Shown in pieces: positions 35,294-43,908 of a DNA stretch of 64,000 nucleotides (position 1 is the stretch's first letter; each line of letters opens with the position of its first letter). Source of the stretch: Flavobacterium sp. SM15. Lineage in GTDB: Bacteria > Bacteroidota > Bacteroidia > Flavobacteriales > Flavobacteriaceae. A program made the translations under genes and the position numbers. The notes below the pieces were generated by a model. The model saw only the letters and a program-made list of their open reading frames with translations, had not been told where the DNA came from and ran no database searches. The DNA is taken from contig NZ_JAKLTO010000004.1 in the NCBI RefSeq assembly GCF_022012335.1, positions 248,001-312,000 on the forward strand, read 5' to 3'.

Positions 35294-36274
35294 TTATTTC
35301 TTATTGAATTCTTCGTGATTGTCAATAAAAGTGATTTTTCGTGTTGGCGCTACATTCACACGCAAATCGAAAATATCAAAACGGTTATAATGCCCTAAAA
35401 TGTCGTGCATTTGTTTGGGCTGGATACATTTAGCTAAATCAATATCGGCATAAACAATTCCTTCCTCATCAATTAACGGTTCTCCAATTACTGCTCCGTT
35501 TGGTCCGATAAATCCAGAAAAGGCAGAGTTTTTACGGGTTAGTAATTCTTCAATATTCGGAACATCGTTTTTTAAAGCGTCCATAATTTCTTTTGAAATT
35601 GTTGAACAGGAAACTATCGTAAACAACTTACCTTCAAAGGAATGTGCTGCTGCACGGATTTTGATTGCTTCCGCCATATTGTAATCGGGTGGGGCAACCG
35701 GTAAGGAAATATAATTCGCAATATGAATCAATTCGCCTTGAGATAATAGGGTGAAACGAGCTAAAGTATTCGTGTTTTCACCACAAGCTAAAGTTCCGAT
35801 CGGGCCAATTTCCGTATCATAAACTTTTAATGAAGAACCATCACCGGATGTCCAGGTTAGTTTTTCAGCCCAAGTTGGCACCAATTTACGGTGTCTTCCG
35901 ATTAGTTTTCCTTTGTTATCGATGATTAAATTTGTGTTGTAAATTTCGCCGTAACTGTTGCCACGTTCATTAACTCCAATCACAATGTGTATATCATTGT
36001 CTTTCGCTGCTTGATATAAACGAAGCATATCTTCATCTTCAGTAGTTACCGAACACTTGTATAATTCTTCGTACCATTTGCTGCCTTGAACCGGCGTCAT
36101 AACCCAGTTCCAATAAGGATATCCAGCAACAAATACTTCAGGGAAAGCAATGAGTTTTGCTCCGTTAGAAGCAGCTTCCTGAACAAATGAAATTGCTTTG
36201 TCGATTGTTTTTTCAACGTTTAAAAATACCGGTGAAGTTTGAACAGTAGCGGCTTTGAATTTTTTGAATTCCAT
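35294..36274 (-). CDS. Nitrilase-superfamily C-N hydrolase (possible maleamate amidase or nitrilase)
   Basis: A 326-residue carbon-nitrogen hydrolase. The Glu-Lys-Cys triad is clear: LIAFPEVFVAGYPYWNW (Glu about 46), IGRHRKLVPTWAEKLTW (Lys about 132) and IGTLACGENTNTLARF (Cys about 164). GYPYWNW and the length are typical of true nitrilases, but the CGEN motif differs from the CWEN/CWEH of classical aromatic nitrilases. The operon position, 4 bases after the thioesterase and 1 base before the dioxygenase, puts it in ring catabolism. It could release ammonia from maleamate or from a nitrile or amide precursor. Confidence 0.85.
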   Translation of the reverse strand: MEFKKFKAATVQTSPVFLNVEKTIDKAISFVQEAASNGAKLIAFPEVFVAGYPYWNWVMTPVQGSKWYEELYKCSVTTEDEDMLRLYQAAKDNDIHIVIGVNERGNSYGEIYNTNLIIDNKGKLIGRHRKLVPTWAEKLTWTSGDGSSLKVYDTEIGPIGTLACGENTNTLARFTLLSQGELIHIANYISLPVAPPDYNMAEAIKIRAAAHSFEGKLFTIVSCSTISKEIMDALKNDVPNIEELLTRKNSAFSGFIGPNGAVIGEPLIDEEGIVYADIDLAKCIQPKQMHDILGHYNRFDIFDLRVNVAPTRKITFIDNHEEFNKK

Positions 36275-36278
36275 AATT

Positions 36279-36704
36279 TTATTGTGGTAAAAGGAAATAA
36301 CTTATTTTTTCTCGCATCTCATCGTTGAATGATTCTGCGGAGATTGTTTTTCTGTCTTCGGCAATTTTCACGTTAACAAGCGTAACTTCGCCTTCCAATA
36401 TGATTTCACCCTGTTGATTTTTAAACATAAAGCCACAAAGTAGGGAAGAGCTTCTCAGTTCTTTAACCCATAATTCTTTGATAATAACTTCACCTAAACG
36501 TGCAGCTTTTTTAAATTGTACTTTTAAATCTACGGTTGGAATTCCGTTTGTTTCGTGCATTTTGGAAAAAGGTCGATGTAATGCTTCTTCAAACCAGTCT
36601 TCCACCAATCCGTTAAGCATTTCCAAGAATCTCGGATAGAACACGATTCCTGCAAAGTCTATATGTTGAAAACGAATTTTTTCTGTTTTAATAAAATACT
36701 TCAT
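36279..36704 (-). CDS. Acyl-CoA thioesterase (4-hydroxybenzoyl-CoA thioesterase type hotdog)
   Basis: A 141-residue hotdog enzyme. The active-site motif IRFQHIDFAGIVFYPRFLEMLNG carries the catalytic Asp at residue 16, as in 4-hydroxybenzoyl-CoA thioesterase (Asp17 in Pseudomonas). In this operon it most plausibly removes CoA after ring hydroxylation, releasing gentisate or 5-hydroxyanthranilate for the ring-cleavage dioxygenase. It lies between ligase and nitrilase-type genes with gaps of 17 and 4 bases. Confidence 0.88.
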   Translation of the reverse strand: MKYFIKTEKIRFQHIDFAGIVFYPRFLEMLNGLVEDWFEEALHRPFSKMHETNGIPTVDLKVQFKKAARLGEVIIKELWVKELRSSSLLCGFMFKNQQGEIILEGEVTLVNVKIAEDRKTISAESFNDEMREKISYFLLPQ

Positions 36705-36721
36705 ATCTGTAAAATTAAGTA

Positions 36722-38311
36722 TTATTTCAATTTAAATCTCTGAATTTTACCCGTTTCAGTTTTCGGCAAAACATCAATAAAATTAATAACTCTTGGATAT
36801 TTATATGGAGCAGCTACTTCCTTGAACCACTGCTGAATAGATTTGGCTAATTCATCCGTTGCTTTATGTTTTTCTTTTAGAACAATATGGGCACAAACCA
36901 ACATACCACGCTCTTCATCCGGTAAGCCCACAACAGCACATTCCTGAATTTCTTCGTGTGTTAATAAAACGCTTTCCACTTCAATTGCTGCAATGTTGTA
37001 TCCTGAGGAAATAATCATATCATCACCGCGCGCCACAAACCAAAAAAAGCCATCTTCATCCTGACGGAAAATATCTCCGGTCAAATTCCAGCCGTTTTCA
37101 ACATATTCGCGCTGTTTTTCTTCTCTGTTTAAGTATTTGCAACCTGTTATTCCTCTTACGGCTAATCTTCCAGGTTTATTTATTGAAGCTTCATTACCTT
37201 GATTATCGATAATTTTCGCATCATATCCAGTAATGGCAACACCTGTAGAGCCGGGTTTCATGTTGGACTCATTAGAGGAAATAAAAATATGAAGCATTTC
37301 CGTTGCGCCAATTCCGTCTATGATTTTCAAACCTGTTGCATGATACCAGTCTTCCCAAACTTTTAAAGGCAAAGTTTCCCCGGCTGAAACACATTTGCGC
37401 AAACTTGAAATATCGAATTCATTTACTTTAGAAGTTAATACCCGCCAAGCAGTTGGTGCAGTAAAACAAGTAGTAATTTTGTAATCCTGAATTGCTTGCA
37501 GTAATAAATCCGGAGTTGGTTTTTCTATTAAAAATGTAGATGCTCCAAAATATATTGGAAATAATACTAATCCACCCAATCCAAAAGTAAAACCTAAAGG
37601 AGGACTTCCTGTAAATACATCATCTTTAGTAGGTTGTAAAGAATATTGAGGAAAAGCTTCGCAAATATTGAGTACGTCTTTATGATAATGTGCCGTCATC
37701 TTTGGCAACCCCGTTGTTCCGGAAGTAAAACCAATTAAAGCAATACTGTCTGATTTAGAATGATAGTTTGAAAAAGTTTTAGGTTTGTTTTGCATCAAAT
37801 CTTCAAGTTCCGAAGCATTGTAATAGCATGTTCTTTTCAAAAACGATGATTTAACCAATTCCATTTCTTCGGATAAAGAACTGTCACACAGCACATGTGA
37901 AATCTCGGCACAATCAATAATAGTGGTAAGCTCTTTGGAACGTAACAATGGCATCGTTGCAACAACAATTCCGCCGGCTTTTAAAATTGCAAACCAACAA
38001 GCTACCATCATCGGATTATTTGCCGAACGGATTAAAACACGATTACCTGATTTTAGGCCTAAATCTTCAATTAAAATATGGGCAATCTGATTCGCTTTTT
38101 CATACAAGTCATTATAAGTCCAGCACTCTTCAAATGTCTGGATGCAAACTGCATCTCCATGGCCATTCTGAATATGAAAATCCAACAGACGTTCCACGCA
38201 GTTTAGCATTTCCGGTCGGATAAATTGTGGCAAGTCCAAAAAAGCGTAATCCGGTTGTAAGTCCAGAGACGGTAAACTATTGTGAGCGAAATTATCTTCG
38301 TAATGTTTCAT
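36722..38311 (-). CDS. Aryl-CoA ligase (2-aminobenzoate/benzoate-CoA ligase type)
   Basis: A 529-residue AMP-forming ligase that activates an aromatic acid to its CoA thioester. Motifs: phosphate loop ALIGFTSGTTGLPKMTAHYH (about residue 195), GIGATEMLHIF (about 337), LTGDIFRQDEDGFFWFVARGDDMIISSGYNI (about 415-445), and the C-terminal catalytic lysine in LPKTETGKIQRFKLK. The overall wording and the N-terminal region resemble benzoate and 2-aminobenzoate ligases rather than fatty-acid ligases. Whether it prefers anthranilate or salicylate cannot be read by eye. It sits next to the fused monooxygenase-reductase that would use its product. Confidence 0.88.
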   Translation of the reverse strand: MKHYEDNFAHNSLPSLDLQPDYAFLDLPQFIRPEMLNCVERLLDFHIQNGHGDAVCIQTFEECWTYNDLYEKANQIAHILIEDLGLKSGNRVLIRSANNPMMVACWFAILKAGGIVVATMPLLRSKELTTIIDCAEISHVLCDSSLSEEMELVKSSFLKRTCYYNASELEDLMQNKPKTFSNYHSKSDSIALIGFTSGTTGLPKMTAHYHKDVLNICEAFPQYSLQPTKDDVFTGSPPLGFTFGLGGLVLFPIYFGASTFLIEKPTPDLLLQAIQDYKITTCFTAPTAWRVLTSKVNEFDISSLRKCVSAGETLPLKVWEDWYHATGLKIIDGIGATEMLHIFISSNESNMKPGSTGVAITGYDAKIIDNQGNEASINKPGRLAVRGITGCKYLNREEKQREYVENGWNLTGDIFRQDEDGFFWFVARGDDMIISSGYNIAAIEVESVLLTHEEIQECAVVGLPDEERGMLVCAHIVLKEKHKATDELAKSIQQWFKEVAAPYKYPRVINFIDVLPKTETGKIQRFKLK

Positions 38312-38336
38312 TTTTGTTAAGTTGAAATCTTCTAAA

Positions 38337-40634
38337 CTATACTTTTTTATGACTTTCAGGCTTTAACGCCTTTTTCATGCCTTCAACCATTTTGCGTTCC
38401 GAAGCTTTAAGTGGATACAAATGTGTAGTGCCTGCCATATATTGCTGTGGAATATCCGTAGGTCTGAAATTTTCATAAGCCTGAGCATTTCGAACAAAAT
38501 AAGGATCTAAAAGCAATGGTCTTCCCAAGGAAACCAAATCGGCGCGACCGTTTAATAAAATCGTATTGATTTGATCGATATCCTGAATGTAACCTGCTGT
38601 TATTGTTGGAATATGAACTGTATTACGCACCATATCAGAGAAAGGCGTTTGCCACATTCTGCCAACTTGCGGTTTCTGATTTGCTACGGTATTTCCTGTA
38701 GAAACACTTATGATATCAGCTCCGGCTGTTTTAAAAGCTTCCGAAATTTTAATAATGTCTTCTTCCGAAATTCCATTTTCTACCCAATCGCAAGCGGAAA
38801 TTCTAACGGACATTGGCTTGTTTTGTGGGAATGCTTTACGCATCTCTGTGAAAACACGAATAGGGAATTTTAAACGGTTTTCAATACTTCCGCCAAATTC
38901 ATCGGTTCTGATATTGGTTAAGGGCGATAAGAAGGAAGCTAATAAAAACCCGTGATGCGCCTGCAATTCAATCATGTCAAAACCAGCTGCATCTGCATTT
39001 TTAGTAGCCTGAACAAATTCCGAAACAATCTGATCCATATCTTCCAAAGTCATTTCTTTTGGAATAGCTAGTTTTTCATTGAATGGAATAGGAGAGGCTG
39101 AAAGCAATTGCCAAGGATGTTCAATAGGTTCCGAAGCGCCTTCCCAAGGTTTTTTGATAGCGCCTTTTCTTCCGGAATGTCCAAGCTGAATTCCAATTTT
39201 CGTTTGAGTATTTTTATGAATAAAATCGATAATTCGTTTCCAGCCAATTACTTGTTCCTGTGAATATAAACCTGCACAACTTGGAGTGATTCTTCCGGTT
39301 TCTGATACGGCAGTCATTTCTGCAATAATTAATCCTAAACCACCAATTGCACGGCTGGTATAATGTTGAAAATGCCAATCGTTTACCACACCGTTTTCTG
39401 CCGAATATTGCCCCATCGGAGACATTACAATTCGGTTTTGCAAAGTCATTTCCCTTAATTTATAAGGTGTGAAAGCTGCCGGAGTTTTGGCTTCAATCCC
39501 AATTTTAGCATTGAATTCAGATAATACTTTTTCAGGATAGGAAGCATCGCGAATCGCTAAATTTTCAAACGTAACTTTTTTAGAGCGAGTCATTACTCCA
39601 AAGGCAAATTGCTGAAAATCATGTTTAACGTGTCTATCCATGTGCTCAAACCAATCTAAGGAAACATTTGCTGCGTGCTGAATCATTTCCACGCGGTTTC
39701 TTCTTGCTTTTTCGTAGTGTTCAAAAGCAGTTGAAACATTATTTTGATTGGTAACCACAGCATCCGACAATGCTATTGCACATTCCATTGCCAATTTAGT
39801 CCCGGAACCGATCGAAAAATGAGCCGTAGCTTTTGCATCGCCTAATAAAACAATGTTGTCTTTAGACCATTTTTCATTGGTAACATGCGGAAACTGGCGC
39901 CAATGTGATTTATTGGTAATTAACGGATGACCGTCTAATTCGTCCTTAAAGATTTCGGATATTTTTTGAACTGTGGAAGCTTCATCTTCAACTTTAAAAC
40001 CTGCGTTCTCCCATGTTTGGTTGGAACATTCAAAAATCCAGGTACTCATTCCTGCTTCGTATTGATAGGTATGGGCTACAAAAGTTCCAAATTCTGTAGT
40101 TCTGAAAAAATAAGTAAAAGCATCCAATGGTTTAGTAGAACCCAACCACACGAAACGGTTTTTCTGTAGTTTGACATTAGTTCCGAAATCTGAGGCAAAT
40201 TGTGATCGGATTGCGCTTCCAATGCCATCAGCAGCCACAATGATGTCGCTGTCTTTAAATTGCGAGAGATCGTCGATATTTTGTTCAAAATGAAGATTTA
40301 CACCTTCTTCGGCACATCGTTGTTGTAAAAGCTGAAGCAAAGTTTTACGGGAACATCCACAAAATCCATTACCGGAAACGCTTACTCTTTCACCGTTACG
40401 GGCTACTACAATATCATCCCAATAAGCAAATTTGCTCCGGATTAATTCATAAGATTCTGTGTCGCGGGTAAGGAATTCCCCTAAAGTTTCATCGGAAAAT
40501 ACAACTCCGAAACCGAAGCTGTCATCGGCTTTATTTCGCTCGTAAACATCAATCTGACAGTTAGGAATTGCTTTTTTTGTTAATATCGAAAAGTAGAGAC
40601 CGCCGGGGCCGCCACCAATTACAGTAATTTTCAT
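38337..40634 (-). CDS. Bifunctional aryl-CoA 5-monooxygenase/reductase (anthraniloyl-CoA or salicylyl-CoA type)
   Basis: A 765-residue natural fusion. Residues 1-375 form an FAD monooxygenase: dinucleotide motif GGGPGGLYF at 7-15, FGFGVVFSDETLG, GFCGCSRKTLL and the second FAD motif VLLGDAKATAHFSIGSG. Residues 385-745 form an old-yellow-enzyme barrel: LQNRIVMSPMGQYSA, QLGHSGRKG, GFDMIELQAHHGFLLASFLSP. This is the architecture of 2-aminobenzoyl-CoA monooxygenase/reductase (Azoarcus) and of salicylyl-CoA 5-hydroxylase (Streptomyces SdgC). It hydroxylates C5 of an ortho-substituted benzoyl-CoA; the reductase half may or may not act. The operon favours an aromatic product that is then ring-cleaved. 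Confidence 0.92.
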   Translation of the reverse strand: MKITVIGGGPGGLYFSILTKKAIPNCQIDVYERNKADDSFGFGVVFSDETLGEFLTRDTESYELIRSKFAYWDDIVVARNGERVSVSGNGFCGCSRKTLLQLLQQRCAEEGVNLHFEQNIDDLSQFKDSDIIVAADGIGSAIRSQFASDFGTNVKLQKNRFVWLGSTKPLDAFTYFFRTTEFGTFVAHTYQYEAGMSTWIFECSNQTWENAGFKVEDEASTVQKISEIFKDELDGHPLITNKSHWRQFPHVTNEKWSKDNIVLLGDAKATAHFSIGSGTKLAMECAIALSDAVVTNQNNVSTAFEHYEKARRNRVEMIQHAANVSLDWFEHMDRHVKHDFQQFAFGVMTRSKKVTFENLAIRDASYPEKVLSEFNAKIGIEAKTPAAFTPYKLREMTLQNRIVMSPMGQYSAENGVVNDWHFQHYTSRAIGGLGLIIAEMTAVSETGRITPSCAGLYSQEQVIGWKRIIDFIHKNTQTKIGIQLGHSGRKGAIKKPWEGASEPIEHPWQLLSASPIPFNEKLAIPKEMTLEDMDQIVSEFVQATKNADAAGFDMIELQAHHGFLLASFLSPLTNIRTDEFGGSIENRLKFPIRVFTEMRKAFPQNKPMSVRISACDWVENGISEEDIIKISEAFKTAGADIISVSTGNTVANQKPQVGRMWQTPFSDMVRNTVHIPTITAGYIQDIDQINTILLNGRADLVSLGRPLLLDPYFVRNAQAYENFRPTDIPQQYMAGTTHLYPLKASERKMVEGMKKALKPESHKKV

Positions 40635-40638
40635 ATAG

Positions 40639-41094
40639 TTATTTGTTCATAAAATCAAAGGAACCTTTTCTGAGGTTGATTCCGAATTCTAAATAAGCTT
40701 TCAAACAGGCCAAAAAGTTAGACCAGCCAAAGGAGTTGCCCGATAGCCATTTTAAACCGGCTTCGTTGTTGTCCATTTCTTTTTCGGATATAGAAACTAA
40801 AGTAGAACCATTAAGGCTTTCCGACAATGTAATTTCAACCAATAACTCTTTTCCTGAATTTTCCCAGTAGTATGAAATGAATTTGTCTTTTTCAATCTTT
40901 CCAACACGTACCGGACATTCAAAATCGAACTCAGGGAATTTCCAAATCAGATTTTTACCTTCTTCCATCATTCCCGTGCTTTGTGAAATGAAATAATTTG
41001 TCATTTTCTCAGGATTGACAATAGCTTCAAACACCTCATTCATAGGTTTTTGAATTTGCATCGCAACATTTATTTCTAATTTTTGAGGTGCCAT
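40639..41094 (-). CDS. SRPBCC/AHSA1-family protein
   Basis: A 151-residue helix-grip protein of the SRPBCC superfamily, in the AHSA1-like group. Visible features are the opening strand EINVAMQIQKPMNEVFEAIVNPEKMTNYF, the strand pair GKNLIWKFPEFDFECPVRV, SYYWENSGKEL and the C-terminal helix SFGWSNFLACLKAYLEFGINLR. Such proteins bind hydrophobic ligands in a central cavity. It lies 4 bases upstream of the fused monooxygenase and 1 base after the flavin reductase, so it could bind an aromatic substrate or help the monooxygenase. No enzyme activity is claimed. Confidence 0.8.
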   Translation of the reverse strand: MAPQKLEINVAMQIQKPMNEVFEAIVNPEKMTNYFISQSTGMMEEGKNLIWKFPEFDFECPVRVGKIEKDKFISYYWENSGKELLVEITLSESLNGSTLVSISEKEMDNNEAGLKWLSGNSFGWSNFLACLKAYLEFGINLRKGSFDFMNK

Positions 41095-41095
41095 A

Positions 41096-41701
41096 TTATG
41101 TTCTTTTAATGGAAAAAATCTCTCCTAACTTGGAATAGTTTGAACCTGCCAAGCGTGCAACAGGCTTATAAGTTTCAAGATTGATACGAGCATTTTCCAT
41201 AAGGATTGAATCGTCGATGTGCATCGCTAAAATTTTACCAATGATAACTGCAGCACCTCCATTTTTATGATCTTCCAAGAAATAATGATGTACCATTTCG
41301 CACTCAAAATGCACCAAGCTTTCTTTTACTCTTTTTGGTTTGACATGAATTGAAGTAATAGGAGTGAGGCCTGCAAGTTCAAATTCGTCTACATCAGGAG
41401 CGACTTGTTGTGAAGTAGTGTTCATTTTTTCAACAACTTCTTCCGTAACAAGATTTACTACAAATTGTTTGTTTAACAATACATTATTTAAAGTGTCTTT
41501 GTTTTTATCTCCAGTTCTTACCGTTGAAAACATAACATGGGGAGGATCTTCACCTACAGCATTAAAAAAGGAAAAAGGTGCAAGATTATTGACTCCGTTC
41601 TCATCGACTGTTGAAACCCATCCAATAGGTCTTGGAATTACGGTCCCGGTTAATAGTTTATATAAGGTGGAAGCATCCGTATTTTGAGTATCGAATTGCA
41701 T
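41096..41701 (-). CDS. Flavin reductase-family (DIM6/NTAB) protein
   Basis: A 201-residue FMN-binding split-barrel protein, first gene of the catabolic operon. Family features: IPRPIGWVSTVDENGVNNLAPFSFFNAVGEDPPHVMFSTV (FMN-binding), KDTLNNVLLNKQFVVNLVTEEVVEKMN, and the later KESLVHFECEMVHHYF. Such proteins often supply reduced flavin to a monooxygenase, but the fused monooxygenase here belongs to a class that reduces its own FAD, so this one may serve another step. No clear TAnnTTTG element is seen upstream. Confidence 0.85.
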   Translation of the reverse strand: MQFDTQNTDASTLYKLLTGTVIPRPIGWVSTVDENGVNNLAPFSFFNAVGEDPPHVMFSTVRTGDKNKDTLNNVLLNKQFVVNLVTEEVVEKMNTTSQQVAPDVDEFELAGLTPITSIHVKPKRVKESLVHFECEMVHHYFLEDHKNGGAAVIIGKILAMHIDDSILMENARINLETYKPVARLAGSNYSKLGEIFSIKRT

Positions 41702-41970
41702 TGGTTTGGTTGTTTGTCACAAATTAAACAAATAATTTAGAAATAATCAGCATTATCAGTATTTTTAAGATATAAGAACAGATTTGTTATTTTTTAGTTA
41801 ATTTCAGAATAAAAAACCATGAAATGAAGTAACTCTGTAAATAAAAAAGGCATAATAAACAATGAAGAGTGTTTCAAGAAGCATTTAATCGTAAAAAACT
41901 AAAATCAATCATAAATAAATATGTTATTAGATTCCATAATTCTTTAAATTTACCTTGTAAAAAATACCAC
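41702..41970. other. Divergent intergenic region between catabolic operon and acs
   Basis: 269 bases, very AT-rich. A GTG at 41869 opens the acs frame further upstream, but the sequence there is not acs-like. I see only imperfect TAnnTTTG elements on the minus strand (CAAATTAA and CAAATAAT near 41719-41737) and a short direct repeat (AATCAG ... ATCAG, 41745-41759). On the plus strand a TAnnTTG-like TACCTTG lies at 41951. No regulator gene or obvious operator is present. Confidence 0.5.
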
Positions 41971-43878
41971 ATGAGCTATTATAAAATAAACAACTTAGAA
42001 CAATACTTTAAACATTACAATAAATCCATTCGTGAACCTCGAAAATTCTGGGGAAAAATAGCCGAAGAGAATTTTATTTGGTATCAAGGTTGGGACAAAG
42101 TGGTCGATTTCAATATGGGTGAGGCCGATGTAAAATGGTTTACAAACGCAAAGGTCAATATCACTAAAAACTGCATCGACAGACATTTGGCAAAACGCGG
42201 CGATAAAACGGCGATCATTTTTGAACCCAACAATCCCGATGAAGCTGCTTTACATATTTCTTATAATGAATTGTATGCCAGGGTAGCAAAAATGGCCAAT
42301 GTACTTCGTGAACAGGGAATAAAAAAAGGCGATCGAATCTGTATTTATTTGCCGATGATTCCTGAATTGGCAATTTCAGTTTTAGCCTGCGCAAGAATCG
42401 GAGCAATACACTCGGTAGTTTTTGCAGGATTTTCGGAGTCTGCGGTTGCTTCCCGTATTAATGATTCCAGCTGTAAAATGGTCATTACTTCCGATGGAGC
42501 TTATCGAGGTAGCAAATCCATTGATTTAAAAGGAATTATAGATGAGGCCTTAACCAAATGCCCAACTGTTGAAAAAGTATTGGTCGTTAAAAGAACAAAT
42601 ACGGCAGTTACTATGAAAGAAGGGCGTGACCAATGGATTCAACCGCTTTTAGATGCTGCTATTCCTAACAATGTTGCGGAAATTATGGATGCAGAAGATC
42701 CGTTATTTATTCTTTACACATCGGGTTCAACAGGAAAGCCAAAAGGAATGCTGCATACAACAGCCGGTTACATGGTGCAAACTGCTTATACCTTTAAAAA
42801 CATTTTCAATTACGAAGAGAATGATATTTTCTGGTGTACTGCAGACATCGGTTGGATTACAGGCCATTCTTATATTCTTTACGGACCGCTTCTAAATGGA
42901 GCAACAACCGTTATATTTGAAGGAGTTCCAACCTATCCTGATTTCGGACGATTTTGGGAAGTTATTGATAAACACAAGGTTACACAATTTTATACCGCAC
43001 CGACCGCAATCCGTTCACTTGCAAAAGAAAGCACGGATTGGGTTTCAAAATATGATTTATCGTCATTAAAAGTCATTGGTTCTGTTGGAGAACCGATCAA
43101 TGAGGAAGCTTGGCATTGGTACAATGATCAAGTCGGAAAGAAAAAATGTCCTATTGTAGATACATGGTGGCAAACCGAAACGGGAAGCATCATGATTTCG
43201 CCTGTACCGTTCGTTACTCCTACAAAACCTACTTATGCAACTTTGCCATTGCCGGGAATCCAACCGGTTTTAATGGATGAATTGCGTAATGAAATTGAAG
43301 GGAATCAAGTAGTTGGCAGTTTGTGTATTAAATTCCCTTGGCCTTCTATGGCACGAACGATTTGGGGTGATCATGAGCGATATAAAGAAACCTATTTTTC
43401 TGCCTTTCCAGGTAAATATTTCACGGGTGATGGTGCTTTACGTGATGAAGTTGGGTACTACAGAATTACCGGAAGGGTAGATGATGTAGTGATTGTTTCC
43501 GGCCACAATTTAGGAACTGCACCAATTGAAGATGCAATCAATGAACATCCTGCAGTTGCAGAATCTGCGATTGTTGGATTTCCTCACGATATCAAAGGAA
43601 ATGCGCTTTATGGTTTTATCATTTTAAAAGAAACAGGAGAATATCGTGACAGGGACAATCTGATAAAAGAAATTAATGAGCATATCTCCAGTCATATTGG
43701 TCCAATTGCTAAATTAGACAAGATTCAGTTTGTTGATGGATTGCCCAAAACCCGATCAGGAAAAATTATGCGTAGAATTTTAAGGAAGATTGCAGAAGGT
43801 GATTTCTCAAATTTCGGAGATACAACAACCTTACTAAACCCTGAAATTGTAGATGAAATAAAAGACAATAGAGTATAA
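41971..43878 (+). CDS. acs: Acetyl-CoA synthetase (acetate--CoA ligase)
   Basis: A 635-residue AMP-forming ligase converting acetate, ATP and CoA to acetyl-CoA. Motifs: FGNDEEDP-like PLFILYTSGSTGKPKGMLHT (phosphate loop, about residue 250), FWCTADIGWITGHSYILYGPL, VDTWWQTETGSI, YFTGDGALRDEVGYYRITGRVDDVVIVSGHNLGTAPIE, and the C-terminal catalytic lysine in LPKTRSGKIMRR. The start at 41971 (SYYKINNLEQYFKHY) matches the family; a GTG at 41869 adds 34 non-matching residues. Convergent with the exonuclease/DUF294 pair, a gene neighbourhood often found with acs. Confidence 0.95.
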   Translation: MSYYKINNLEQYFKHYNKSIREPRKFWGKIAEENFIWYQGWDKVVDFNMGEADVKWFTNAKVNITKNCIDRHLAKRGDKTAIIFEPNNPDEAALHISYNELYARVAKMANVLREQGIKKGDRICIYLPMIPELAISVLACARIGAIHSVVFAGFSESAVASRINDSSCKMVITSDGAYRGSKSIDLKGIIDEALTKCPTVEKVLVVKRTNTAVTMKEGRDQWIQPLLDAAIPNNVAEIMDAEDPLFILYTSGSTGKPKGMLHTTAGYMVQTAYTFKNIFNYEENDIFWCTADIGWITGHSYILYGPLLNGATTVIFEGVPTYPDFGRFWEVIDKHKVTQFYTAPTAIRSLAKESTDWVSKYDLSSLKVIGSVGEPINEEAWHWYNDQVGKKKCPIVDTWWQTETGSIMISPVPFVTPTKPTYATLPLPGIQPVLMDELRNEIEGNQVVGSLCIKFPWPSMARTIWGDHERYKETYFSAFPGKYFTGDGALRDEVGYYRITGRVDDVVIVSGHNLGTAPIEDAINEHPAVAESAIVGFPHDIKGNALYGFIILKETGEYRDRDNLIKEINEHISSHIGPIAKLDKIQFVDGLPKTRSGKIMRRILRKIAEGDFSNFGDTTTLLNPEIVDEIKDNRV

Positions 43879-43881
43879 AAG

Positions 43882-43908
43882 AAAAGCCCTGTCAAAAGGG
43901 CTTTTTTA
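43882..43908. terminator. Bidirectional terminator between acs and exonuclease gene
   Basis: Stem AAAAGCCCT / AGGGCTTTT with loop GTCAAA, with A-rich and T-rich flanks. It overlaps the 3' end of the minus-strand gene. Confidence 0.85.

Noticed and set aside
41869..41970. GTG-started N-terminal extension of acs (34 residues)
   Set aside because: The sequence is not like any Acs N-terminus; the family begins at the ATG at 41971.
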